Source: Phycisphaerales bacterium (GTDB taxonomy: Bacteria > Planctomycetota > Phycisphaerae > Phycisphaerales > UBA1924). Taken from it: a stretch of 43,525 bases of DNA. Each line of letters begins with the position of its first letter. The stretch's first letter is position 1. The DNA lies in assembly GCA_017640485.1 (NCBI GenBank), contig JAEPQP010000009.1, forward strand, positions 1 to 43,525, in the 5' to 3' direction. The position numbers and the translations under genes were made by a program. Positions 8,713-16,316 of the stretch are shown here, piece by piece. The notes beneath the pieces were generated by a model. It was given only the letters and a program-made list of their open reading frames with translations. It was not told the DNA's origin and searched no databases.

Positions 8713-8772
8713 ATGTTTACTGCACAGACCCATTCCGTTCATCATTCGAGCCATTCCGTTGGCTGGTGGTGA
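8713..8772 (+). CDS. hisL: Putative histidine operon leader peptide
   Basis: A 19-codon ORF upstream of hisG encodes MFTAQTHSVHHSSHSVGWW and ends with TGA at 8770-8772. Four of eight consecutive residues (7-14) are His, all CAT codons, and a nine-base unit CATTCCGTT is repeated at 8731-8739 and 8752-8760. A short His-rich ORF directly ahead of a terminator-like hairpin and hisG is the arrangement of his attenuators in enteric bacteria. The ribosome-binding site is weak (no clear Shine-Dalgarno before ATG 8713), which is the main reason for caution. The protein itself would have no function beyond ribosome stalling. Confidence 0.65.
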   Translation: MFTAQTHSVHHSSHSVGWW

Positions 8773-8833
8773 TCGTGTAAGCAGGGAACCCTGATCAATA
8801 CACTTTACAACGCCGGCCCTTGGTCGGCGTTGT
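8761..8833 (+). promoter_or_regulatory. Putative his transcription attenuator (competing RNA pairings)
   Basis: Bases 8761-8768 (GGCTGGTG, the last codons of the leader) can pair with 8811-8818 (CGCCGGCC) as an 8-bp helix with two G-U pairs. That would occupy the 5' arm of the terminator hairpin at 8807-8833, so the two structures exclude each other. A third small hairpin, GTGTA 8775-8779 with TACAC 8799-8803 around CAGGGAACCCTG, lies between. Inferred logic: a ribosome stalled at the His codons (8731-8754) leaves 8761-8768 free and permits read-through, while one reaching the stop covers it and allows termination. Confidence 0.6.
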
Positions 8834-8841
8834 TTGTTGAT
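8807..8841 (+). terminator. Attenuator terminator hairpin upstream of hisG
   Basis: A perfect nine-base stem ACAACGCCG (8807-8815) / CGGCGTTGT (8825-8833) extends inward by three more pairs (one G-U) to a CTT loop. It is followed by a modest T-rich stretch, TTGTTGATGG. It sits between the leader peptide and hisG, about 65 bases before the hisG start, so it would stop transcription before the structural genes. The T-tract is weak, so termination efficiency is uncertain. Confidence 0.65.
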
Positions 8842-8887
8842 GGACGGTGAATCATCAACAGATTGCCCCAGGGGTCGGCTCCAAGAA

Positions 8888-8893
8888 GAGGAG
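8888..8893 (+). promoter_or_regulatory. Ribosome-binding site of hisG
   Basis: GAGGAG six bases before ATG 8900 fixes the hisG start. An upstream in-frame TTG at 8834 would put the N-terminus inside the terminator region and add residues absent from HisG proteins. Confidence 0.75.
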
Positions 8894-8899
8894 CCGAGT

Positions 8900-9775
8900 A
8901 TGGCTACAGACGAACAGAATGAAACCATCCGCTTTGCGATCCCCAAGGGACGGATGTACGACGGGGTTTCGAAGCTCCTGAGTGAAGCGGGGATCAACAT
9001 CCGGACGAGCTCGCGTGATTACCGCCCGAGTATTTCGCTCGCGAACTACGATGTCAAAATCCTGAAGCCTCGCGCGATCATCGAGATGCTGGATCTGGGG
9101 GCTCGGGATCTTGGATTCGCGGGCGCGGACTGGGTGAGCGAGGACAACGCGGATCTGGTTGAGTTGCTCGATACTGGACTCGATCGAGTCCGATTGGTCG
9201 CCGCGGTTCCTGAGGCGAGCGATGAGATCCGGCTGCTGAATCGACCCGAGGCGGTGGTTGCATCAGAGTATGTGAACATCACGCAGCGCTGGATCGATGA
9301 GCGTGGGTACAGCGCTCGGCTGATCCGGAGTTACGGCGCGACGGAGGTGCTCCCTCCTGAAGATGCGGACTGCATCATCGATAACACGGCGACCGGATCG
9401 ACGCTCGATGCGAACAACCTGCGGATCATCGATGAGCTGATGACTTCGACGACGCGTGTGTATGCGTCGAGAGCCGCGATGGAGAATCCTCAGAAACGAG
9501 AGCGGATTGACAGCTTTGTGCTCCTGATCCGCTCGGTCCTCGAGGCTCGCAAGCGGGTGATGCTGGAACTGAATGTATCGAGTGAGCAGCTCGAATCGGT
9601 GGTTTCGGTGCTGCCTTGCATGCGACAGCCGACGGTCGCACCGATGCACAACTCCAACGGATTCGCGGTGAAGGTCGCGGTTCTTCGTGATGAGCTCACA
9701 GAGGTGATCCCATTGATCAAAGCACGCGGCGGTTCGGACATCATCGTGAACCAACCAGGGCAGATCGTACCATGA
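8900..9775 (+). CDS. hisG: ATP phosphoribosyltransferase, long form
   Basis: 291 residues; catalyses the first step of histidine synthesis, PRPP plus ATP to phosphoribosyl-ATP. The N-terminus IRFAIPKGRMYDG and the PRPP-binding segment DCIIDNTATGSTL identify the catalytic domain. The last about 75 residues (from LNVSSEQLESVVSVLPCMRQ to the end) form the C-terminal regulatory domain of the long, HisZ-independent HisG, which normally binds histidine for feedback inhibition. First structural gene after the attenuator; its stop overlaps the hisC start by four bases. Confidence 0.95.
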   Translation: MATDEQNETIRFAIPKGRMYDGVSKLLSEAGINIRTSSRDYRPSISLANYDVKILKPRAIIEMLDLGARDLGFAGADWVSEDNADLVELLDTGLDRVRLVAAVPEASDEIRLLNRPEAVVASEYVNITQRWIDERGYSARLIRSYGATEVLPPEDADCIIDNTATGSTLDANNLRIIDELMTSTTRVYASRAAMENPQKRERIDSFVLLIRSVLEARKRVMLELNVSSEQLESVVSVLPCMRQPTVAPMHNSNGFAVKVAVLRDELTEVIPLIKARGGSDIIVNQPGQIVP

Positions 9776-10869
9776 AATGTGAATCTGACTCCAGAGTAGT
9801 GTGTGCAGCGGATCGGATCGGTGGGCTTAGGCCGTACAGCAGACCGGTCGAGGATCCCTCGATCTCGTTGTATCTCGACAACAACGAGGGATCGCCTCCG
9901 AGTGATCAACTATTGGGTGCTCTGAACACACTGCAAGCTTCGATGCTTGCTCGATATCCTGATGCGGGTCCGATCGAAACGATGATTGCACAGGAGTTTG
10001 GGGTTGATCCATCGCGGGTGATCCTGACCAACGGCGGCGACGACGCGATTGATCGAATCTGCCGATCGGTGCTCGGTCCGGGTGATTCGATGCTCACGCA
10101 CACCCCTGGGTTTGTGATGATCCAGCGGTACGCGCAGCTTGCGGGTTCGAGCATCGAGACTATTCCCTGGATTGACGATGCGTTCCCGATCGACGCGTTT
10201 CTGCAAGGCATTCAGGATCGCACCAATCTGGTGGCGTTGATTTCTCCATCCAATCCAACGGGGCGCGTGATCGATCGCGAGTCGATCCGAGCGATCGCGG
10301 AACGGGCTCGTGCGGGTGGCGCATTGCTGATGCTCGATCAGGCGTACATCGAGTTTGCGGATGATGATCCGATCGAGGATGTGCTCGACCTAGAGAATGT
10401 GGTCATTGTCCGAACATTCTCGAAAGCGATGGGACTCGCGGGACTGCGTGTGGGATACGCGATCGGACCGACGAGGGTGGTGGAGTGGATGCGCACAGTC
10501 GGTGGGCCGTATCCAGTTTCAGCAGTCTCGATCGAGCTTGCGCAGGAGGCGTTTCTTGGTCGGGTGGATCGGGATCCACTCATCAACCGGACCATCGATC
10601 ACCGATCGCTGCTGACACAGTTGCTGGAATCACTCGGTGCGGTGGTCCTTCCTTCGCAAGCGAACTTTGTGCTCGTGAAGTTTCAGGACGCAGGTTCTGT
10701 GTACCAAGGGCTTCTGGAACGGGGGATCCGTGTACGCGGTTTCGGTGCTGAACCACAGCTCAAAGACATGCTGCGGATCACGGTCCCTGCTGATCCCGGC
10801 AATTTCGACTTCCTGATGAACTCAATTCGCGATGTCCTTCCCTCAATAGGAGCAACGAACAATGTCTGA
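9772..10869 (+). CDS. hisC: Histidinol-phosphate aminotransferase
   Basis: 365-residue class I/II PLP aminotransferase converting imidazole-acetol phosphate to histidinol phosphate. Visible motifs are YLDNNEGSPPS near the N-terminus, LTNGGDDAIDRI, SPSNPTGRVID, LMLDQAYIEF and the PLP-lysine segment FSKAMGLAGLRVGYA. In the aspartate motif the usual DEAYxEF reads DQAYIEF, a mild deviation that keeps the PLP-contacting Asp. Start and stop overlap hisG and hisB respectively, so it sits in a continuous translational chain. Confidence 0.94.
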   Translation: MKCESDSRVVCAADRIGGLRPYSRPVEDPSISLYLDNNEGSPPSDQLLGALNTLQASMLARYPDAGPIETMIAQEFGVDPSRVILTNGGDDAIDRICRSVLGPGDSMLTHTPGFVMIQRYAQLAGSSIETIPWIDDAFPIDAFLQGIQDRTNLVALISPSNPTGRVIDRESIRAIAERARAGGALLMLDQAYIEFADDDPIEDVLDLENVVIVRTFSKAMGLAGLRVGYAIGPTRVVEWMRTVGGPYPVSAVSIELAQEAFLGRVDRDPLINRTIDHRSLLTQLLESLGAVVLPSQANFVLVKFQDAGSVYQGLLERGIRVRGFGAEPQLKDMLRITVPADPGNFDFLMNSIRDVLPSIGATNNV

Positions 10870-11458
10870 TTCACCACGCACTTCCACGCTCACTCGATCG
10901 ACCAATGAAACCGAGATCGTGGCCAAGATCAATCTGGATGGATCCGGCGCATCGCAGATCTCAACCGGACTCGGGTTCTTTGATCACATGCTCGACGCGC
11001 TTGCTCGTCACAGCGGGATGGACATTGAGCTCAGCTGCAACGGAGATCTTCGGGTTGACGACCACCACACGATCGAAGACTGCGCGTTGGTTCTGGGGAA
11101 ACTGATCGATGACGCACTCGGGGATCGGGTCGGGATCACGCGATTCGCCAGCGCCTATGCGCCGCTTGATGAATCCTTGGCTCGCGTGGTGGTTGATCTC
11201 TCTGGTCGTCCGAGTGCGATTGTTGAACTTGGATTCACAAGAGAGATGATCGGTTCGGTCGCGACGGAGAATATCACCCACTTCTTTGAATCGCTCGCTG
11301 TCGGGATGCGCGGAACACTGCATGTCGATTTGATTCGAGGGCGCAACGATCATCACAAAGCGGAAGCGGGATTCAAGGCGCTTGCACTTGCGATGCGTGA
11401 CGCTGTCAGGATCACACGCGGGGATTCGATACCTTCGACCAAGGGGACGCTGTCATGA
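10862..11458 (+). CDS. hisB: Imidazoleglycerol-phosphate dehydratase
   Basis: 198 residues, the usual size of the monofunctional enzyme that dehydrates imidazoleglycerol phosphate to imidazole-acetol phosphate. The two metal-binding histidine clusters are DDHHTIEDCAL and RNDHHKAEAGFKAL, and the substrate segment FFDHMLDALARHSG lies near the N-terminus. There is no N-terminal HAD phosphatase domain as in enteric HisB, so histidinol-phosphate phosphatase must be elsewhere. GGAG lies upstream, and the first codons overlap the hisC end by 8 bases. Confidence 0.96.
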   Translation: MSDSPRTSTLTRSTNETEIVAKINLDGSGASQISTGLGFFDHMLDALARHSGMDIELSCNGDLRVDDHHTIEDCALVLGKLIDDALGDRVGITRFASAYAPLDESLARVVVDLSGRPSAIVELGFTREMIGSVATENITHFFESLAVGMRGTLHVDLIRGRNDHHKAEAGFKALALAMRDAVRITRGDSIPSTKGTLS

Positions 11459-12048
11459 CTGATCCTGAGGTTGTCATTCTCAATACCGGGATTGCGAATA
11501 CGGCGTCGGTCATCGCGGCGTTTGAACGCTTGGGATGCCGGGTCCTGCTGACCGATGATGCTGATACTGCGCGGAATGCTGAGCTGTTGGTGCTCCCGGG
11601 TGTAGGGAATTTTTCATCTGGAATGGACGCACTTCTTGAAACAGGTCTTGATCAGGTGATCCGCGAGCGTGTTGAGCACAATCGTCCGCTTCTGGGGATC
11701 TGCTTGGGACTCCAGCTCTTGTGCACATCATCGGAAGAGTCTCCTGGTGTTCACGGGCTCGGCGTCATGGATGCATCGGTGACCCGATTCCCTGCGGGCG
11801 TACGGACACCGCAGCATGGATGGAACGCCGTGGGCGATGGGTACGCGTATTACTCGAATACATATCGAATCGAATCGATCCCGGCGGGTTGGGATGGGAT
11901 CTACAGCACACACGGCGGCGAGTTTGTTGCGTGCCTGTCGCGTGGATCGATCCTCGCGTGCCAGTTCCATCCTGAACTCTCCGGGTCTTGGGGTGAATCG
12001 TTGCTCCGGAAATGGATTCGTACCTCAGTGGAGGTGTCGTCATGCTGA
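11455..12048 (+). CDS. hisH: Imidazole glycerol phosphate synthase, glutaminase subunit
   Basis: 197-residue class I glutamine amidotransferase that supplies ammonia to HisF. The nucleophile Cys83 lies in LLGICLGLQLL, and His172 and Glu174 in CQFHPELSG complete the triad. The oxyanion-strand PGVGNFSSGM is present. The segment AYYSNTYRI replaces the more usual YFVHSY-type motif, a small oddity. It overlaps hisB by four bases and hisF by seven, as expected for subunits of one complex. Confidence 0.94.
   Translation: MTDPEVVILNTGIANTASVIAAFERLGCRVLLTDDADTARNAELLVLPGVGNFSSGMDALLETGLDQVIRERVEHNRPLLGICLGLQLLCTSSEESPGVHGLGVMDASVTRFPAGVRTPQHGWNAVGDGYAYYSNTYRIESIPAGWDGIYSTHGGEFVACLSRGSILACQFHPELSGSWGESLLRKWIRTSVEVSSC
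12030..12035 (+). promoter_or_regulatory. Ribosome-binding site of hisF
   Basis: GGAGGT six bases before ATG 12042 selects this start over the in-frame ATG at 12012, which would add ten residues before the conserved MLTQRIIPCLDID beginning. Confidence 0.75.
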
Positions 12049-12803
12049 CACAGCGGATCATTCCGTGTCTTGATATTGATAACGGGCGCGTGGTCAAGGG
12101 TGTGAAGTTTGCGGATCTTCGGGATGCCGGGGATCCTGTTGAACAAGCGCAGCGGTATCAACTCGATGGAGCGGACGAGATTGTGATGCTCGATGTCAGC
12201 GCTACGACATCCGGTCGAGCGACGGCTTTGGAGACGGTCCGTGCCGTGCGTCGTGTTCTCTCGATCCCGCTCAGTGTTGGAGGGGGGATCCGGAGTGTCG
12301 ATCACGCATTGGCTCTGCTCGCGGCGGGCGCTGACAAGGTCGGGGTGAACAGCGCCGCGGTTGAGCACCCAGAACTCGTCGGTGATCTTTCGGATCGTGT
12401 TGGAGCCCAGTGCGTTGTCCTTTCGATTGATGCGGCACTCCGCGAAGACGGGAATGGATGGGAAGTCGTCACGCGTGCGGGCACGAACCGAACCGGGATC
12501 GATGCGCTTGCATGGGCGCAACGCGCTGCGGAGATGGGGGCTGGCGAGATCCTGCTCACAAGCTTCGATCAGGACGGGACCCAGGACGGGTATGCGATCA
12601 AGCTTCTTGAAGCGGTGCGGGGTGTTACGGATCTACCAGTCATCGCATCGGGAGGAGCGGCGCATGCTCGTCACATGCTTGATGCATTCCAAGCCGGCGC
12701 CGATGCCGTGCTCGCGGCTTCGATCTTTCACAACCAGACGACCACACCCAATCAACTCAAATCCGAACTCGCCGAGAGCGGCGTAGAGGTCCGAATGCCA
12801 TGA
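12042..12803 (+). CDS. hisF: Imidazole glycerol phosphate synthase, cyclase subunit
   Basis: 253-residue TIM barrel that closes the imidazole ring using ammonia from HisH and releases AICAR. The start at ATG 12042 gives the classical N-terminus. The two catalytic aspartates fall exactly at canonical numbers, Asp11 in RIIPCLDIDNGRVVKG and Asp130 in VVLSIDAAL. Phosphate-binding loops VGGGIRS and ASGGAAHARHML are present. It overlaps both hisH and the hisAIE fusion. Confidence 0.96.
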   Translation: MLTQRIIPCLDIDNGRVVKGVKFADLRDAGDPVEQAQRYQLDGADEIVMLDVSATTSGRATALETVRAVRRVLSIPLSVGGGIRSVDHALALLAAGADKVGVNSAAVEHPELVGDLSDRVGAQCVVLSIDAALREDGNGWEVVTRAGTNRTGIDALAWAQRAAEMGAGEILLTSFDQDGTQDGYAIKLLEAVRGVTDLPVIASGGAAHARHMLDAFQAGADAVLAASIFHNQTTTPNQLKSELAESGVEVRMP

Positions 12804-14080
12804 TGATTCCATCTATTGATATCCAAAACGGGAATGCCGTGCAACTGATCGGCGGGGAGAAGAAAGCGATCGATGCGGGTGATCCGCGTCCGATCGCTGA
12901 GCGATTTTCGAGGGTCGGGGAGATGGCGCTCATCGACCTTGATGCCGCGATGGGATGCGGCGAGAACACGGAGTTGATGCGTTCACTGTGCGCTGAGTTT
13001 CCGTGCCGGGTTGGGGGTGGGATCCGGGATGTGCAGACGGCGATCGATTGGCTCGATGCGGGTGCGCAGAAGGTGATCCTCGGGACCGCGGCGACTCCGG
13101 AGATTCTGAGCGAACTCCCTAAGGACAGGGTCATCGCGGCGCTGGATGCTCGGCATGATCGGATCGTCGTCGAAGGGTGGAAGACGCAGACTCAGTCAAC
13201 CGTTGCTGAGCGGATGCTTGAGCTTCGTGAGTTGGTGTCTGGTTTTTTGGTGACCTTTGTCGAACACGAGGGTCGTATGAAGGGGCTTCCGATCGATCGT
13301 GTCAAGGAGCTCGTGGAGGTTGCGGGTGGGGCGCGCCTGACGGCAGCCGGGGGCGTACGGAATGCGGAAGATATCGCTGCGATCAATGGGCTCGGGGCGG
13401 ATGTGCAGGTCGGGATGGCTCTGTACAGCGGAGCGATCGATCTTGCGGACGGATTCTGTGCTGGATTGAAGACGGATCGAGCGGATGGGCTCTTTCCAAC
13501 GGTCGTCTGTGACGAGCGGGGTGTCACGCTTGGGCTGGTGTATTCCAGTATTGACAGTATCCGTGCGTCGCTTGAGACTGGAGAAGGGTTGTACTACTCC
13601 CGCTCAAGGCAAGATCTATGGAGGAAGGGGGCATCCTCGGGAAACTTACAAGAACTGATCCGGATCGCGGTGGACTGCGATCTTGATGCGCTGCGATTCA
13701 CTGTCCGTCAGCGTGGGAGCGGGTTCTGTCACACCGGGACTCGATCATGCTTTGGGAACACCGGCGGGATCGGCTTGCTTGAGCAGACCATCGCTGGGCG
13801 GATACAAAGTGCGCCCGAAGGGTCGTACACGCGGCGACTGCTCGATGATTCCTCACTGCTGCAGTCCAAACTCCGTGAAGAGGTGGATGAGCTGATGAAT
13901 GCATCGACCGCAGAAGAAGCCGCGCACGAAGCGGCGGATGTGCTCTATTTCGCACTGACGCGTGCAATCCAGCGTGGAGCATCGCTGGGTCAGATCGAGA
14001 AGGTGCTTGATCGCAGAGCACTCAAGGTGACTCGAAGACCAGGGAACGCGAAACCAGCGTATTTAGGAGATCAAGCATGA
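12800..14080 (+). CDS. hisA-hisIE: HisA-HisI-HisE trifunctional fusion
   Basis: 426 residues covering three consecutive steps. Residues about 1-222 are a HisA barrel (ProFAR isomerase) with catalytic Asp7 in PSIDIQNGNAVQL, Asp116 in AALDARHDRIVVEGW, and the loops VGGGIRD and AAGGVRN. Residues about 228-319 are HisI (phosphoribosyl-AMP cyclohydrolase) with GEGLYYSRSRQDLWRKGASS and zinc cysteines C293, C310 and C317 (DCDLDA, FCHTGTRSCFG). Residues about 323-412 are HisE (phosphoribosyl-ATP pyrophosphatase) with LREEVDEL and HEAADVLYF. The frame is continuous with no internal stop, and all three domains keep key residues. HisIE fusions are common; HisA joined in front is unusual to me. Confidence 0.92.
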   Translation: MMIPSIDIQNGNAVQLIGGEKKAIDAGDPRPIAERFSRVGEMALIDLDAAMGCGENTELMRSLCAEFPCRVGGGIRDVQTAIDWLDAGAQKVILGTAATPEILSELPKDRVIAALDARHDRIVVEGWKTQTQSTVAERMLELRELVSGFLVTFVEHEGRMKGLPIDRVKELVEVAGGARLTAAGGVRNAEDIAAINGLGADVQVGMALYSGAIDLADGFCAGLKTDRADGLFPTVVCDERGVTLGLVYSSIDSIRASLETGEGLYYSRSRQDLWRKGASSGNLQELIRIAVDCDLDALRFTVRQRGSGFCHTGTRSCFGNTGGIGLLEQTIAGRIQSAPEGSYTRRLLDDSSLLQSKLREEVDELMNASTAEEAAHEAADVLYFALTRAIQRGASLGQIEKVLDRRALKVTRRPGNAKPAYLGDQA

Positions 14081-15360
14081 ATCAGGATACGGAAACACTC
14101 CTGCGGATCATTTCTGCTGAGGACTTCGATCCACAGAGCACACCAAACTCCAGCGATCGTGTGCTCACTGAAGCACAGGAGATTGTTGATCGGGTGCGCG
14201 ATCAAGGCATCAGCGCGATCCGTGCGTATGCGATCCGGTTTGGCGAGCTCGATGAATCGGCGCCGATGGTCCTTGGTCGCGACGCGATGCGGTCGGCGTA
14301 CGAGGCGCTTCAACAGGAAGACCGCGAAGCTCTGGAGCGTGCCGGGGAGCGGATCGAACGCTTTGCTCGGGCACAGCGGGATGCGATCCAGACGATGACG
14401 ATGGATGTCCCCGGCGGACAGGCGGGGCACACAGTCGAACCGGTCCGTGTCGCGGGGTGTTACGCTCCGGCGGGTCGGTACCCGCTTCCGAGTTCTGTGT
14501 TGATGACCGCGATCACGGCACGAGCCGCGGGCTGCGAGCGGGTGGTGGTCTCGTCTCCGGGCGCTCAGCAAGTCGCGCTCGCGGCTTCATACATCGCGGG
14601 TGCGGATGAGTTTCTGTGTGTGGGCGGGGCGCACGCGATCGCCGCGATGGCGTACGGCTTCGAGGGGTTTGAACGCTGTGATGTCATTGTCGGGCCGGGC
14701 AATGGATGGGTCACCGCGGCGAAACGGATCGTCTCGGGAGATGTAGGGATTGACATGCTCGCGGGTCCATCCGAACTCCTGGTCCTTGCGGATGAATCAG
14801 CTGATCTTAACCTGATCGCTGCGGACCTGCTCGCGCAAGCGGAACACGATTCGGACGCGATTCCGCTGCTGGTCACGACCTGCGATGCGCACGCTCAGCA
14901 GATCCAAGCAACGATCGAAGATCAACTCGCTTCACTCCCGACGGCAGACACAGCGCGGGAGGCGCTGAAGAATGGATTTGTTATTGTGTGTGGATCACTC
15001 GAGGTTGCCATTGAGATCACCGACCAGCTTGCCCCGGAGCACTTGGAAATCATGATGGCTGACTCAGAGCGCGTTGCAGCGCGGATACGCAACGCTGGGG
15101 CGCTGTTTATTGGTTCCAAATCCGCGGAAGTCATTGGGGATTACGGAATCGGACCGAATCACACGCTCCCGACCGGACAGACGGCTCGCTTTCAAGCTGG
15201 ACTCAGCGTGGTCCACTTTCTGAGACTCCGAACCTGGATCCGGATTGATGATCCGACAGCGTGCGCTCCGGTGCTTGAAGACACCCAACGGATTGCGCGG
15301 ATGGAAGGATTGATCGGTCACGAGCGATCCGCCGCACGAAGAGCACTCGGAACACAATGA
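14077..15360 (+). CDS. hisD: Histidinol dehydrogenase
   Basis: 427-residue zinc- and NAD-dependent enzyme oxidising histidinol to histidine, the last two steps. Motifs: CYAPAGRYPLPSSVLM, GPGNGWVTAAKRIVSG, the signature run from IDMLAGPSELLVLADESADL to LLAQAEHDSDA, APEHLEIM, and the NHTLPTGQTARF substrate region. ATG overlaps the hisAIE stop by four bases, and it is the last gene of the operon. It converges on the isomerase gene at 15378 with only 17 bases between stops and no clear terminator. Confidence 0.96.
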   Translation: MNQDTETLLRIISAEDFDPQSTPNSSDRVLTEAQEIVDRVRDQGISAIRAYAIRFGELDESAPMVLGRDAMRSAYEALQQEDREALERAGERIERFARAQRDAIQTMTMDVPGGQAGHTVEPVRVAGCYAPAGRYPLPSSVLMTAITARAAGCERVVVSSPGAQQVALAASYIAGADEFLCVGGAHAIAAMAYGFEGFERCDVIVGPGNGWVTAAKRIVSGDVGIDMLAGPSELLVLADESADLNLIAADLLAQAEHDSDAIPLLVTTCDAHAQQIQATIEDQLASLPTADTAREALKNGFVIVCGSLEVAIEITDQLAPEHLEIMMADSERVAARIRNAGALFIGSKSAEVIGDYGIGPNHTLPTGQTARFQAGLSVVHFLRLRTWIRIDDPTACAPVLEDTQRIARMEGLIGHERSAARRALGTQ

Positions 15361-15377
15361 GCGGGATCGTTGAGAAC

Positions 15378-16307
15378 TCAGGTCCCTGGATCGCATGAAC
15401 GGTAGGCTTCGATGAGCTTCACCTCGCCTTCCTTTCCACCAACGGAGAGGCCGTGTTCCATCCCCATGATCCCGGCGAATCCTTTGGACTTGATGTGCTT
15501 GAACACATTGTGGTAGTTGATCTCTCCAGTAGTGGGTTCTCGGCGTCCAGGATTGTCTCCGATCTGGAAGTACGCGATCTCGTCCCAGGCGCGATCGATG
15601 TTTGGGATCAGGTTCCCTTCAGTGATCTGCTGGTGGTACAGATCGTCAAGAATTTTGCATGACGGCGAATCCACCGCTCTGCAAATCTCATAGGCGTGTC
15701 CCATCTCAGCGAGTAGCATGTTGGGATGATCGCGAGGATTGAGCGGCTCGAGGACCATCGTCAGTCCTGAGGGCTCGAGGATGTCACAGGCGCGCCTGAG
15801 CATGTCCACGGCGTACGAGGTCTGGTAGCTCAGATCCAGTCTCGGCTCGCGCGTTCCGAGCACGACTGTTGTCCATTGCGCGTTGACTCGTTTGGCAACC
15901 TCGACCGCTTTGCGGGCTTCATCGAGGAACTTCTCACGATCATCCGCGTTGTTGCGGGAGAACGATGGGCCCCAAGCGGTGCCCATGTTGAGGACAAAGA
16001 CCCCCATCTCCAGACCCAAGCGGTCCATCGCGGATGCAAGTTTCTTCTGGTCTTCAGTTGATCGCCCCGCCATCCCGTTGTCTTCCCACGCGGTGAATCC
16101 AACGTCGGCGGCGAACTCGAGTTGTGCGATGTGATCATCCCCGGCGTGATGTCTGAACATCCCAAAATGCGGCGCGAACTTCATGGAGAACTTGGCGCCC
16201 TGTCCGCTCTGTGAAATAGAGTTCGAACTCTTGATGGTTGCTGCGCGACCGAGTGTCGCGGCGGCGCCGATCGCTCCGGTGCTTGTGAGAAATGTTCTTC
16301 TGTTCAT
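15378..16307 (-). CDS. Tat-exported hydroxypyruvate isomerase-like TIM-barrel protein
   Basis: 309 residues. The N-terminus MNRRTFLTSTGAIGAAATLG is a twin-arginine signal. The mature part is an AP_endonuc_2 (xylose isomerase-like) barrel closest in appearance to the hydroxypyruvate isomerase (Hyi) family: FAADVGFTAWEDNG, TMVLEPLNPRDHPNM with a metal-binding Glu, CKILDDLYHQQITEGNL, and FQIGDNPGRREPTTGEINY. It is the last gene of a five-gene minus-strand operon, 9 bases after a Gfo/Idh/MocA dehydrogenase. Actual substrate unknown; export suggests a sugar derivative in the periplasm. Confidence 0.85.
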   Translation of the reverse strand: MNRRTFLTSTGAIGAAATLGRAATIKSSNSISQSGQGAKFSMKFAPHFGMFRHHAGDDHIAQLEFAADVGFTAWEDNGMAGRSTEDQKKLASAMDRLGLEMGVFVLNMGTAWGPSFSRNNADDREKFLDEARKAVEVAKRVNAQWTTVVLGTREPRLDLSYQTSYAVDMLRRACDILEPSGLTMVLEPLNPRDHPNMLLAEMGHAYEICRAVDSPSCKILDDLYHQQITEGNLIPNIDRAWDEIAYFQIGDNPGRREPTTGEINYHNVFKHIKSKGFAGIMGMEHGLSVGGKEGEVKLIEAYRSCDPGT

Positions 16308-16316
16308 GATGGGTTC

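Noticed and set aside
8834-8899. Upstream TTG start for hisG
   Set aside because: It would place the start inside the attenuator hairpin. ATG 8900 has an ideal Shine-Dalgarno and the family N-terminus.
15361-15377. Terminator between hisD and the convergent isomerase gene
   Set aside because: The 17 bases contain no stable hairpin or T-run.
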